Shown: positions 9,848 to 18,241, numbered from the stretch's first letter. The stretch is DNA of 64,000 bases from Streptomyces sp. NBC_00353 (GCF_036108815.1 NZ_CP107985.1:8801501-8865500); one strand, 5' to 3'. Notes: generated from the letters alone by a model not told the origin. Made by a program: numbers and translations.

Positions 9848-9901
9848 CCGGCCACCGTGCCGTGCAACTCCTGATGACCTGACCTACCTGGTTCAGGAGA
9901 C

Positions 9902-9941
9902 GGGGCGGGGACACCCGGCATCCGCCGAGTGCCCCCGCCCC
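9902..9941 (+). terminator. GC-rich hairpin between nuclease and immunity genes
   Basis: GGGGCGGGGACAC pairs with GTGCCCCCGCCCC with one mismatch. It lies 54 nt after the nuclease stop and just before the ribosome binding site of the SMI1 gene, so it could reduce read-through into that gene. Confidence 0.55.
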
Positions 9942-9967
9942 TTCCCCCTATTCCCATGGAGGACACG

Positions 9968-10594
9968 ATGAGCGACGTTCTGCCCGCATGGGCCGCCATC
10001 ACCAACTGGCTAGCAGCACACGCGCCCGCCTCGCACGCCACACTGCGACCGGGCGCGACCGAGGCCGATGTCCAGTCCGTCGAAGACGGACTGGGAGCAC
10101 CTCTCCCTGCGGACTTGGTGACGCTGCTGCTGACGTGCAACGGAACAGTCGACGCGTCGGACGTAGAACGCGACCCCGACGAGTACGACCCTGGTCTGTT
10201 CCTCGCCCAGCATCATCTGCTGCCGCTGGAGGCAATCGTGGCCGTCCGCGGCAGCGGCGAAAGTGCCGATCAGTTCTGGGGCGACTGGGTGCCATTCGCC
10301 GTCGCCGACTATGCAGTCACCCCGTGGGACGGCCTGGCCGTCGAACCGGGTGGCAGGCTCGCCACCTTCTCCCAAGCCAGTGGCGAGCCGCCGTCCCAGC
10401 CGCATACCGAACCCGGGCACGCGTCGCTCGCCGAGTTCCTGAACGCTCTAGCAGAGGCCCTCACGCGAGGCACCGGCCCGTTGACTGCCACGGCTACGCC
10501 TGGGTTCCACGAAGGGGCGCTGGTGTGGGGGCCGTTGCCAGGTGATGCTACTCCCTGGGCACCAGCGCACTCGGAGAACGAGTCCCCAGCCTAG
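9968..10594 (+). CDS. SMI1/KNR4 (SUKH) family protein, probable immunity protein
   Basis: 208 aa. The N-terminal pattern of an amphipathic helix, RPGATEADVQSVEDGLGAPLP and DLVTLLLTCNG is the SUKH signature. W-rich and G-rich segments (FWGDWVPFA, about residues 100-108) complete the fold. SUKH proteins neutralise nuclease toxins of polymorphic toxin systems, and this gene directly follows a NucA/NucB-domain protein. The ATG at 9968 follows GGAGGA at 4-nt spacing; an earlier in-frame ATG at 9956 overlaps that site and is less likely. The protein is cytoplasmic, with no signal peptide. The pairing is inferred from family and position. Confidence 0.82.
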   Translation: MSDVLPAWAAITNWLAAHAPASHATLRPGATEADVQSVEDGLGAPLPADLVTLLLTCNGTVDASDVERDPDEYDPGLFLAQHHLLPLEAIVAVRGSGESADQFWGDWVPFAVADYAVTPWDGLAVEPGGRLATFSQASGEPPSQPHTEPGHASLAEFLNALAEALTRGTGPLTATATPGFHEGALVWGPLPGDATPWAPAHSENESPA

Positions 10595-10770
10595 ACAGCG
10601 GAAAACGCGCGGGTCGACCACGGCGCCACACCCGCCGGCCGGGCATCGTAGCGGCCCGCGCGGCTACTCCTCCTCCGAGCCCGGAAGGCTGTGTGCAGCC
10701 TGTGTGATGCGCCTGCGTGGAATTCCTTGGGTGAGGACGGGACAGGCGGACGTATCCGCGCCGAGTTCGC

Positions 10771-10995
10771 CTACGGCGGTGACCCGCGCCACTGCGGATG
10801 ACCGCCCGCGGCGGCTCTGATGTTTTCGTCCCGGCGGTGGGCTTGCTGGGCCGCATCCCGTCCCGTCAGCAGTGCCGCTGCCTGATGCTGCACGTGATCG
10901 GCCGCCAGTTGAGCTTCGGAGACGACGTCACCACATTCGCGTACGAGGTCCTCATAGATCGGCAGGTGATCGTTTTCAGTGGAGGTGCGTGTCAC
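10771..10995 (-). CDS. Small conserved hypothetical protein
   Basis: 74 aa, acidic and probably helical. It contains PIYEDLVRECGDVVSEAQLAA followed by a Gln/His-rich stretch, a pattern I associate with short streptomycete proteins of unknown function. The GTG at 10995 has GAAGGG 6 nt upstream; an in-frame ATG at 11019 is possible but has a weaker site. No membrane segment or known domain. No neighbour suggests a role. Confidence 0.5.
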   Translation of the reverse strand: MTRTSTENDHLPIYEDLVRECGDVVSEAQLAADHVQHQAAALLTGRDAAQQAHRRDENIRAAAGGHPQWRGSPP

Positions 10996-11091
10996 AGTCG
11001 ACCCTTCGGCTGCCGCCATTTCCCAGCACGGTCGTTAGTGGGAAGGGGCCGGCGGCAGCGGTTCGTGGCGATCGATAAAGGCCGGTCCGCT

Positions 11092-11445
11092 TCAGGCTCG
11101 GTTGAGCCGGGCAGCGATCCCATGGCCGATCAGCAAATACATGGCGGCCGGAAGACCATAATTAAGGGCAACACGTAGACCCTCTGTGTTCATCGTGAAA
11201 ATGTCCTGCGCCCACCAGGCCAGCCAGTCCGCCGTTTCCCGCACGAACTCGACGAACACATTCGCCTGGTTCGCGTCGAGCAGGAACAACAGGATCCACA
11301 GACCGAGCAGACCTGCCGCGATGTCGGCGATCGTGCAGACGGTAATGGCGGCGCGCCGTGTGGCGGCCTGGTGACGTACGGAGCGGTCCGGCCCCGAGGG
11401 CTGGTTGTACGTCTGGTATCCGGGAACCGGGTCGATGTTGCTCAC
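11092..11445 (-). CDS. Small two-helix membrane protein of unknown function
   Basis: 117 aa from GTG 11445. A polar N-terminus with Tyr/Pro residues (DPVPGYQTYNQPSG) precedes two hydrophobic segments: about residues 40-62 (IADIAAGLLGLWILLFLL) and 92-111 (ALNYGLPAAMYLLIGHGI). Between them lies an acidic, Trp-rich amphipathic stretch. This layout resembles small YggT-like or DUF-type membrane proteins, but I cannot assign a family. It is monocistronic. Confidence 0.6.
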   Translation of the reverse strand: MSNIDPVPGYQTYNQPSGPDRSVRHQAATRRAAITVCTIADIAAGLLGLWILLFLLDANQANVFVEFVRETADWLAWWAQDIFTMNTEGLRVALNYGLPAAMYLLIGHGIAARLNRA

Positions 11446-11888
11446 AGGAAATCCGATCGACGTAGTGCCATGTCGGCGCGCTCGCTCCAGGTGCCAAAAT
11501 TCAGCCCGGGTCGTCGCCCCGCTTCTTCCTGCTTCAGCGTTCCGAATGCGCTGCCTGTTACACCGCAGCCCGCGGCGACTCACATATGGCTGTCTATTCA
11601 GGTACTTACGCAGATGTTCGCGCACCAGGGCTCATTTCGGGATGGAATGGAGGAGCTCGTTCGGGATGCCAAAACGGCCCCCCGGTCCGGCGTGTGCGCA
11701 ATTCGTGACCAAGCCATGATGGCGGCAAGTACGTGCCTTCATAAGGGAGTCGGTCTCGCGACCATCTCCGTCCCCCCGTGACAGTTCTGACGTGCGGCAC
11801 GCTGTGAGGAGTGACCCCCGGCGGGGTCATGGCGCCCGTCCTCCGAGGGGGAGGTACGCGGGCGCCGATATGCAGGGGCAGGCTCGGT

Positions 11889-11902
11889 TCCCCCCCCCCC
11901 CG
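11889..11902. repeat. Homopolymeric C tract (about 12 C)
   Basis: An uninterrupted run of about 12 cytosines lies in non-coding DNA. Such tracts are prone to slippage and to sequencing error. Confidence 0.8.
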
Positions 11903-12002
11903 TGACCGGGTCTGCCCTTGCTCGCTCGCATAGCGCCTACGTCGGGGCATGCGGATACGCCGGGAGCCGTTCGGTGTGAGTGCCTCAGGGTGTGACCGCC
12001 CG

Positions 12003-12200
12003 GTGGCGTCGTTGATCTCTTGGGCGATGGCCCAGGCGATCGCCGTGTCGGTGATCAGCGGGAGGTACGTGCGGTGTTACTCAAAGAGTCGCAGCCCGGG
12101 CGGCCGAGGTTGCTCGGATCGCGGGGAGGGATTCCGACCTCTTGGTGGCAGCCGCCATGCTTCATGACGTGGCGTATGTGTTTCCCACTGCCTTTGGGCC
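12003..12200 (+). pseudogene. Frameshifted remnant of an HD-domain phosphohydrolase
   Basis: Frame 3 gives SLISWAMAQAIAVSVISG, resembling the N-terminus of actinobacterial HD proteins. After a shift near 12075, frame 1 gives QRVAARAAEVARIAG and then SDLLVAAAMLHDVAY, where HD is the metal-binding pair. Coding similarity stops soon after 12180. The rest of 11446-12331 shows nothing coding apart from this remnant and the poly-C tract. Confidence 0.55.
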
Positions 12201-12331
12201 GCGCGCCATGAGCTCGGCCGCGGCCTCGGCGGCAGGTTGCTTCTCATGCTCGACGCTCATGGATGTCCTCCTCCTTGATCAGACCGGGTTTCAGGCTCAG
12301 GGCGGCAGACCCGGGCATGTGGTGCCGCGGG

Positions 12332-13135
12332 TCATAGGATGAACTGCTCGACCGCGTTCGCGAAACCCTCCTCCTCGTTGCTCGTCGTAACTCGCCTCGC
12401 CGCGCGCTGGACCTCGTGGCTGGCGTTGCCCATCGCGATGGACAGTCCCGAGTGAGCGAACATCAGCACGTCGTTGGGCATGTCGCCGATCGTGGCGATC
12501 TGCTCGGGGGAAATCCGGAGCTTGGCGGACCAGTACTTGACGACGCTGCCCTTGTTGGCCTGCGGATGGGTCACATCGAGGTAGTAGGGCTGCGAGCGGG
12601 CGGCCGAGACATGCTCGCCGAACCGCGCGCGAGCTGCGACCGCGGCCGCCTCTACGACCTGGTGGTCATCGCTGACCCCGACGATCTTGGCGGCGCCCTG
12701 CTCCAGCCCGTCGAAACCGGGAACGAGCGTGGGCGCGAACTGCACCGTCCAGCTCTCGCGATCAACGTGCGGCCCCTTGAGATCGCGGACGTACCAGTCG
12801 GCGCCCCGGTAGATCCAGACGCTGAGGCCGAACGACTCCATCAGCGCGACGGCCGGGGCCACCACCTCCATCGGAATGACCTGCTGTTCGACAACGGTCA
12901 TGTCCGGGTTGACGATGAGACCACCGTTGAAGGCGGCGAGTTCAGTGGCCAGCGCCAGGGGCTCGATGATCATGGACATGCCGCGGGGTGGTCTCCCGCT
13001 GGTCACCGCGAAGAGGACGCCGGCGTCGTGGAGCTTGTGGACCGCCTGGACAGTGCGGTCGGTGAGGAGCTTGTCGCTCGTGACCAAAGTGCCGTCGACG
13101 TCGGCAAGAAGTAGACGGATCGGTCGGGTTGGCAT
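12332..13135 (-). CDS. HAD-superfamily Cof-type hydrolase
   Basis: 267 aa cytosolic phosphatase. Motif I is LLLADVDGTLV, with both catalytic Asp. Motif II is the Ser/Thr in FAVTSGRP. Motif IV is TIGDMPNDVLMF. The C2-type cap between residues about 85 and 190 places it in the Cof/YbiV group, which dephosphorylates sugar phosphates, pyridoxal phosphate or flavin precursors; the substrate cannot be read from sequence. The ATG at 13135 follows GGAGG at 5-nt spacing. It is monocistronic. Confidence 0.88.
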   Translation of the reverse strand: MPTRPIRLLLADVDGTLVTSDKLLTDRTVQAVHKLHDAGVLFAVTSGRPPRGMSMIIEPLALATELAAFNGGLIVNPDMTVVEQQVIPMEVVAPAVALMESFGLSVWIYRGADWYVRDLKGPHVDRESWTVQFAPTLVPGFDGLEQGAAKIVGVSDDHQVVEAAAVAARARFGEHVSAARSQPYYLDVTHPQANKGSVVKYWSAKLRISPEQIATIGDMPNDVLMFAHSGLSIAMGNASHEVQRAARRVTTSNEEEGFANAVEQFIL

Positions 13136-13449
13136 CACGCCTCCGTAAGCACTGGTCGCGGCAGGTCCGGGTGGGGAAAGGCAACGGCTCATGGATGCGG
13201 GGACCTGTGGGACGGGTCCCCGGTCGTCGATTTCCGAAAGTTGCTGGAGGGCACCGTCGCGGCCGGCATCAGTCGCAGTCGCGTCCCTCTCTACGAGGGG
13301 AGGCTAATGCCCTTGCAGGCACGCAATGCTTGGATATACCCCTCAGATTTCGATATAACACCTTGAAGGGTGACATGGCGAAGCTCATGTGGGGGCTATC
13401 GTTCAAAATTCACACAGCACATTTTGGGCATGTCCTTGAGGGGCGCGCG

Positions 13450-13563
13450 GTGACGCAGGTAATTCTGGACAAGACGGCCCACGTGCTGGGGGTCGACATC
13501 GGTGGGACCGGTATCAACTGGCGGGGGCACGGACCTTTGCCACCCAGGCGCCACCGGAGGTAG
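13450..13563 (+). pseudogene. N-terminal stub of a ROK-type sugar kinase
   Basis: A GTG-started frame encodes TAHVLGVDIGGTGI, the phosphate-binding start of ROK kinases such as polyphosphate glucokinase. The sequence then loses similarity and stops within 15 codons. No downstream continuation appears in the other two frames. It is probably a deletion stub. The rest of the 13136-13727 gap shows no further coding signal. Confidence 0.4.
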
Positions 13564-13727
13564 CAGGAGGGGCACCCGACAGGTCGGGCTGAAGTATCGG
13601 ACGTACCGGATTCATCTTCACCCCACCCGGTGTCTGGCCAGTGGACGGGTCTTTGCACCCGAACCGTGGCGCACGAGCGAGTGCCGGGGCTCGATCCATA
13701 TTCGGATGACCGGAGCACACTGGGAGT

Positions 13728-13952
13728 ATGTCCGGACAAGCGCCCGTGATCGTTCACCCGCCGCAGTCGGACGGCGGACGGCGGGTGACAATCCGCGATG
13801 AGTACGTCGGCACGGCGTACCACCTGCTCGACGTGGTGGAGTTCCTACGCCTCGCAGGCCTGCCCGAGGCTGATACGAAGATCGACGACCCGGAGCTGCT
13901 CGAATGGCGCGGCGGGGGACCGTCCTACTGGGCTCCGGAAGCGCGCGGCTGA
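13728..13952 (+). CDS. Small conserved hypothetical protein
   Basis: 74 aa. The layout PVIVHPP, then a GGRRVTIRDE strand pair, a helix DVVEFLRLAGLPEAD and an ending LLEWRGGGPSYW is shared by many short streptomycete proteins of unknown function. There is no catalytic motif, membrane segment or signal peptide. The ATG has GGGAG immediately upstream at short spacing. A hairpin terminator follows at once, so it is probably transcribed alone. Confidence 0.65.
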   Translation: MSGQAPVIVHPPQSDGGRRVTIRDEYVGTAYHLLDVVEFLRLAGLPEADTKIDDPELLEWRGGGPSYWAPEARG

Positions 13953-13975
13953 GGTTGTGCGGTTGGGTGTACGTG

Positions 13976-14002
13976 AGCCCCGCACGAGCGTGTGCGGGGG
14001 CT
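13976..14002 (+). terminator. Hairpin terminator
   Basis: AGCCCCGCAC pairs with GTGCGGGG(G)CT 24 nt after the stop of the preceding small gene. It resembles a streptomycete CRISPR repeat in composition but occurs once. Confidence 0.65.
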
Positions 14003-14110
14003 TCGCTGCGCCCCTGTACATGCCCGGGCTAGCCGAGAGACCCTGGTTGGGCAGGCCCATCCGGGCTGAGGGCTGTGCCGTGCAACGCTGCTCCTGCCAC
14101 GGGGTGCGCA

Positions 14111-14323
14111 ATGCGAGTGGAATTGATCAAACGCGCCGCCGATGTGCTGCTGGACGTCCCCGCCGACGCGCGCAAGGAGATCATCATGCTCATCAGCGCC
14201 GCGGCCGAGGCTCCGTTCCCGCCGCCAGGGGCAAAAGCGGCAGCGTTCGGCAATCAGTGCTGGGTCGAGTACACGGCCCGGGGCAACGTGATCGAAGTGA
14301 TTGACGTCGGGTGTCTCTGCTGA
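14111..14323 (+). CDS. Small hypothetical protein, possibly RelE/ParE-like
   Basis: 70 aa from ATG 14111 with GGGG about 9 nt upstream. RVELIKRAADVLLDVPADARKEI resembles the first strand and helices of RelE/ParE-type proteins, and the C-terminal WVEYTARGNVIEVIDV resembles their last strands. The protein is shorter than typical RelE toxins, has no obvious catalytic set, and no antitoxin gene lies next to it. The assignment is weak. Confidence 0.45.
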   Translation: MRVELIKRAADVLLDVPADARKEIIMLISAAAEAPFPPPGAKAAAFGNQCWVEYTARGNVIEVIDVGCLC

Positions 14324-14852
14324 CGGAGCTACGCGGCGGCGCTCAGCTCGGTCCAGATGCTTCCACACCTGGTGCAGCGGGCGACGGGGTCCCTCGGGCA
14401 GCGTCGGACCGCCCGGGCACGCGCCACCTTGATCGGGAACTCCGCACTGCCGATCCTGCGCGCCGACTACCTCCTGCTGCGCGACGGGCGGTCCGTACGG
14501 CCCTACCCGTTCACAACGCTGCTTCGCTGCGACGCGACACTCCCGCCCCGTCGTCCGTGTCCAGTGTGCATCCAAAATCGAACATGCGCTCGCCTGCGGT
14601 CACGAACCTCCACAGCCAAGCCAGCTCGGTCGACCCGACCGGGACGGGGAAATCAATGCACTGCGCCCCAGAAACCGCAAATCGAGCGCCACCAAACACC
14701 TTCTGCCGGGAACACAATGAAGTGTGTGGGCGTCGCTGCGGCGAGCTGTTTGAGAACACGGCCGTCGGAGGAGGCGCAGCGCTGCGATGCCCATTGTTTC
14801 CGCTCCGGGGCCAGGGGCAGGCGGATGAGTGAGTGCCTACGAGAGGACCGAC
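14324..14852. other. Gap without recognisable gene
   Basis: About 530 bases. Open frames on both strands have no conserved motif or good ribosome binding site. I see no repeat or hairpin here that I would name. Confidence 0.5.
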
Positions 14853-15026
14853 ATGAGTGCCGGAGAAAAGGCGAAGGCCAAGACCGAGCAGGTTGTCGGG
14901 AAGGCCGTGAGGAAGGTGGCCCGCGCGGTGGGCAGCGAGACCACCGCAGCCAAGGGAGCCGCACTGGAGGCCCGGGGCAAGGCCCGGGACATCAAGGAGA
15001 GGTCGAAGGACAGCTTCAGGCGCTGA
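14853..15026 (+). CDS. CsbD-family stress protein
   Basis: 57 aa, very hydrophilic and helical, rich in Lys/Ala/Glu. AGEKAKAKTEQVVGKAVRKVAR followed by a repeat of ALEARGKARDIKERSKD is the CsbD pattern. Members are abundant general-stress proteins in B. subtilis and actinobacteria with no defined biochemical role. The ATG at 14853 has GAGAGGA at 5-nt spacing. Confidence 0.75.
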   Translation: MSAGEKAKAKTEQVVGKAVRKVARAVGSETTAAKGAALEARGKARDIKERSKDSFRR

Positions 15027-15299
15027 CCACGCCACGTCGTGGGTGGCGCCAGTGCGAGGCCAAGCGGGTTCGTGCGTCCGGTGGTGCGCGGTCGGTCTCG
15101 GCGCTGCAACGGCTTGCCCAGCACACATCGCATCGCACCGGCCCGCTCCGGCGCGCACGCGTGCGGTGTCGGCCGTGCTGATCTCCGCAGGCACTCGCCG
15201 ACTTCGCCCTTCTGCGCCTGGGCCGCCGCGGCAGGTGCGTGTCAAACGTTCTCGTTTCGAGAGCCACCGCACGTGGTTCCGGCCGCCTGCTCGCGCGGC

Positions 15300-15751
15300 G
15301 TCGCGAGACAGCGGCCTACGGCGCGTCGTGCTGTCGCCGCCTCGCTGGTCGCCGCGATGGACGTGACCACCGGCGACGTCCTCACCGAGATCATCGCCCG
15401 CAACGACGCGGCGACGTTCACCGCCTTCCTCGACCAACTCGACGCGGTCGTCGCACCAGGCCGGGACATTCACGTCGTGCTGGACAACGGCTCTAACCAC
15501 ACTGTCAAGCACACCAAGAAGTGGCTGGCCGACCACCCGCGCCGGACCGTGCACTGGACCCCGCCGCACGCCTCTGGTTGAACGCAGGTGGACTGTTCTT
15601 CTCCGCCCTGACCCGCCGGGTCCTGCGGCACGGAGACTTCCCCGGCCGCGACAACCTCATCGACAAGCTCGACACCTACGTCATCGGGCACAACACCACG
15701 GTGAAACCCTATCGCTGGACCTACGACGGCAGCCCACTCAAATCCGCCTGA
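15300..15751 (+). pseudogene. IS630-family transposase remnant (frameshifted, 5' deleted)
   Basis: AAMDVTTGDVLTEIIARND and HVVLDNGSNHTVKHTKKWL carry the DDE core of IS630 transposases. Near 15575 the frame shifts, and LFFSALTRRVLRHGDF to YRWTYDGSPLKSA continues to the normal C-terminus. The N-terminal DNA-binding part is missing or scrambled upstream (15027-15300). Its 3' end overlaps the end of the convergent 2H phosphoesterase gene. Confidence 0.75.
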
Positions 15752-16305
15752 CCAGCATCGACCCGTGGCGTACGCAAGGCGAAGTCCGCCCGTTCACGCC
15801 ACACGATGCCATCGAAGACCAACAGCTGGACCGAACCGACGTGCGTCGTGACCGGCAGCCGACTCGACAGGTCGGCCTCAACGGCGTCCAACACACTCGG
15901 CTCCTGGCCATGCGCCACCGTCAGATGTGGAATGACCTCGGCAAACTGGCCCCCATACGGCGGCGCCTCCGGCCACCGGTCAGCGACCGCCAGGGTGAGC
16001 GCCCGGAGCTGATCGTCCGACTCCGGGGCGAGGTAAAGCACCCCGGGGAAGCGACCGCACTCCCGGAAACGAAGATCAAAAGCACTGTGGGATCCGAAGA
16101 GTTCGCCCAGGACACCCAAAACTTGATCACCGACGCGGTCCTGGCTCAGAAACGGATAGAGCACCGACACATGCGCCGGGACCCCGGCCCCCACCGACGC
16201 GTCGAACCGCTCACGCCAGCTGCCCACGACCGGCTCGGCCTCGGGCACCTCAACGATCAGTGCTGTCTCGCCCGCCCGATACTGACCCGCACTGTCTGCC
16301 GCCAT
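15721..16305 (-). CDS. 2'-5' RNA ligase-family (2H) phosphoesterase
   Basis: 194 aa. Both signature motifs are present: HVSVLYPF (about residues 45-52) and HLTVAHG (about 125-131), forming the two-His active site of 2H phosphoesterases. These enzymes act on cyclic phosphates or 2'-5' linkages in RNA or nucleotides; the true substrate is unknown. Its last 10 codons overlap the 3' end of the IS630 remnant on the other strand, so the original C-terminus may have been replaced after insertion. The domain core looks complete. Confidence 0.78.
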   Translation of the reverse strand: MAADSAGQYRAGETALIVEVPEAEPVVGSWRERFDASVGAGVPAHVSVLYPFLSQDRVGDQVLGVLGELFGSHSAFDLRFRECGRFPGVLYLAPESDDQLRALTLAVADRWPEAPPYGGQFAEVIPHLTVAHGQEPSVLDAVEADLSSRLPVTTHVGSVQLLVFDGIVWRERADFALRTPRVDAGQADLSGLPS

Positions 16306-16659
16306 GGCGACATGATGCCAGCCAGTCGACCCCCGCCAGCAAGATCACGACCTCCACGACCTCCACGAACTTCTGCGGAGCTGCACCAGTAGGTCGCTTC
16401 CCGGGAAGGTCACCACGGGGGAACAGGGTGCGCACCTCCCAGATATCCCGGACATAACAGGGGTGTTCGGGGTGTCAGGCTCCCAGGTACCTCCCAGCTC
16501 GTTGGGAGGCACGGCGGGCCTTCGGAGGCGGCAAGGACGGCAGGTGGATCACCGGGTTTCCTGGTGTCCACTCGGGACGGCAAGAGGTCGTGACGCACGA
16601 TGTGCGAGGCGCCTTAGGATCGGACGGCAGCGGTCGCCACAGTTCTACGGGGGGACAAC
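16306..16659. other. Intergenic region with small hairpin
   Basis: This separates the divergent 2H phosphoesterase gene and the NACHT stub. A 7-bp stem (CCTCCCA/TGGGAGG, 16490-16509) is the only structure I can name. Promoters for both sides must lie here but no consensus is clear. Confidence 0.4.
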
Positions 16660-17313
16660 TTGGAACCAACTGCCATCGGCACCCGGCTGGCCTCGGCTGC
16701 GATAGCCCCCCTCGTCAAGAAGCTCTTCGTCACCGAAGGTCCCGGAGCCGGCCTGGTCGACAAGCCGATCCGCATCTCTGGCCACGTCTCGTTCAAAGGC
16801 GAGAAGCGGACCCTCACCGCAACCGATGTTCGCGAACTCGCCGCCGAACTCGTCAAACAGGCGTTGCGTGCAGGCGAACACCCCATCCGTGCGGACGAAC
16901 AGCAGGCCGTCACCGACGCACTCGCCGACACCCTCCAGGCCCTCGGCGAACTGACCATCAGCGATCTCGACGCCGTCCGTCTCGGCCACCAGGCCTTCGC
17001 CCGCGACCTGAGGCGTGTGAGCGACAGTCCCGAACGCCATCTCACGGACGACGGCGCGTACTTCTACGAGGCCTTGCTCGACACCGCCTGCCTGCATATC
17101 CTCCACTTCTTCACGCAGCGCTCGACCTTCGTCGCGCACACCCTCGTCCGGCAGACCCGCGCGGTCGACGAACTCATACTCAAAGTCGACGAGTTGATGC
17201 GTCGCAGCACGCTCCCCGGCGGCGAGGAGGCCGCCTTCGAGCAGGCGTACCTCGGGCGGGTTCAGATGGCGGTGCGGCCGCCGTCGACGGCGACGGTCGC
17301 GCCGGTGATGTAG
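16660..17313 (+). pseudogene. Truncated N-terminus of a NACHT/STAND NTPase
   Basis: 217 aa from a TTG preceded by GGGGGGA. Residues 1-200 are helical and match the N-terminal helical domain seen before NACHT modules in streptomycete STAND proteins: KPIRISGHVSFKGEKRTLT, ALLDTACLHILHFF and RQTRAVDELILKVDELM. The match ends at AYLGRV; the final 17 codons are simply antisense to the 3' end of the neighbouring SDR gene. The NTPase and sensor domains are gone. Bacterial NACHT proteins act in anti-phage defence, so this is probably a deletion relic of such a gene. A solo function is possible but unlikely. Confidence 0.6.
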
Positions 17314-18005
17314 CTGGCCTTCGACGACGCGAGAAAGGCGACGACCTCGGCGATCTCGGCGGGCTCGGCCGCGCGCTTCATTGCGGTGGTCTCGGCGATC
17401 GCGTCGTACAGGTAGCGGAAATCGGGCCGGGTGTAGACCGGACCGGGGGCGACGGTGTTGAAGCGGACGCCGCGGCCGCTGTACTCAGCAGTCCAGCTCT
17501 GCGTCAGGGATGCCAGCGCGGCCTTGGTCGCGCCGTACGCGGCTGCCGTGGCCAGGCCGAGGCTGCCGGCCATGCTGCCCATGTTGATCACGCTGCCCGA
17601 CCCCCTTGCCGCCATCGCCGGGGCGAACGCCGCCACGAGGAAGAACGCCGCGCGGACATTGCCGGCGAACATCGCGTCGTAGTCGGAGAGCTTCATCTCC
17701 TCGGTCGGCGCCAAGACGGCATGCCCGGCATTGTTGACCAAGACGTCGATCTCACCGACTTCGGCGGCGAGCCGGTCGATGCCGGCCGGATCCGCGAGGT
17801 CCGCCTGGATGAACCGGGCCTCGCCGTCGGCCGCGGTGATCTCGTTGACGGTCTCGGCGCCGCGCTCGGCGTTGCGGCCGGTCACGACGACGGACATTCC
17901 GTCGGCGGCAAGCCGTTCGGCGACCGCCCGGCCGATGCCGGAGGTGGCCCCGGTGACCAGTGCGGTGAGGGGGCGCAGGTTGAGTTCTTCGTGCTCCACA
18001 GACAT
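17262..18005 (-). CDS. SDR-family NAD(P)-dependent oxidoreductase
   Basis: 247 aa classical SDR. Cofactor loop TGATSGIG (residues 19-26), NNAG (about 90-93), catalytic Ser in the INMGSMAG region, and YGATK with the catalytic Tyr/Lys (about 156-160). The C-terminus ends GATVAVDGG, the usual SDR finish. The ATG at 18005 follows GGAAGGAG. A 27-bp inverted repeat lies 22 nt upstream. The substrate is unknown. Its 3' end overlaps the truncated NACHT frame, which marks a rearrangement junction. Confidence 0.88.
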   Translation of the reverse strand: MSVEHEELNLRPLTALVTGATSGIGRAVAERLAADGMSVVVTGRNAERGAETVNEITAADGEARFIQADLADPAGIDRLAAEVGEIDVLVNNAGHAVLAPTEEMKLSDYDAMFAGNVRAAFFLVAAFAPAMAARGSGSVINMGSMAGSLGLATAAAYGATKAALASLTQSWTAEYSGRGVRFNTVAPGPVYTRPDFRYLYDAIAETTAMKRAAEPAEIAEVVAFLASSKASYITGATVAVDGGRTAI

Positions 18006-18026
18006 GGGCAGCTCCTTCCCGGAATT

Positions 18027-18053
18027 GTTGTCCGGACCGGTCTGTCCGGCAAC
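18027..18053. promoter_or_regulatory. Inverted repeat, candidate TetR-type operator
   Basis: GTTGTCCGGAC and TGTCCGGCAAC form imperfect arms around CGGTC, directly upstream of the SDR start. The size and symmetry suit a TetR or similar dimeric repressor. No such regulator gene is adjacent. Confidence 0.5.
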
Positions 18054-18241
18054 CGGCGGCGAAGCCCGGACGCCGGTCGGCGCCGATCTCGCGTCGCCGA
18101 GGCAGCGCGATCTCCTCGGCCCCGACCCGCCCGGGCGGTACCTGCTCGGGGGGCGGGCGTGATCGGCCGGCCTCGGGCGGCGCCGTGGCGGATGCGACGG
18201 GCGGGGAGGGCCGTTCGCATCGCGTGGGAGTATCTGGCGCT

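Noticed and set aside
10542..10770. Small open frames between the SMI1 gene and the next small gene
   Set aside because: No ribosome site, no conservation pattern, unusual composition.
13976..14002. Possible CRISPR repeat (CCCCGCACGAGCG...GCGGGG)
   Set aside because: Only one copy and placed as a terminator after a gene; no spacers or cas genes.
14111..14323. Type II toxin-antitoxin operon
   Set aside because: Only one weak RelE-like frame, with no antitoxin partner.
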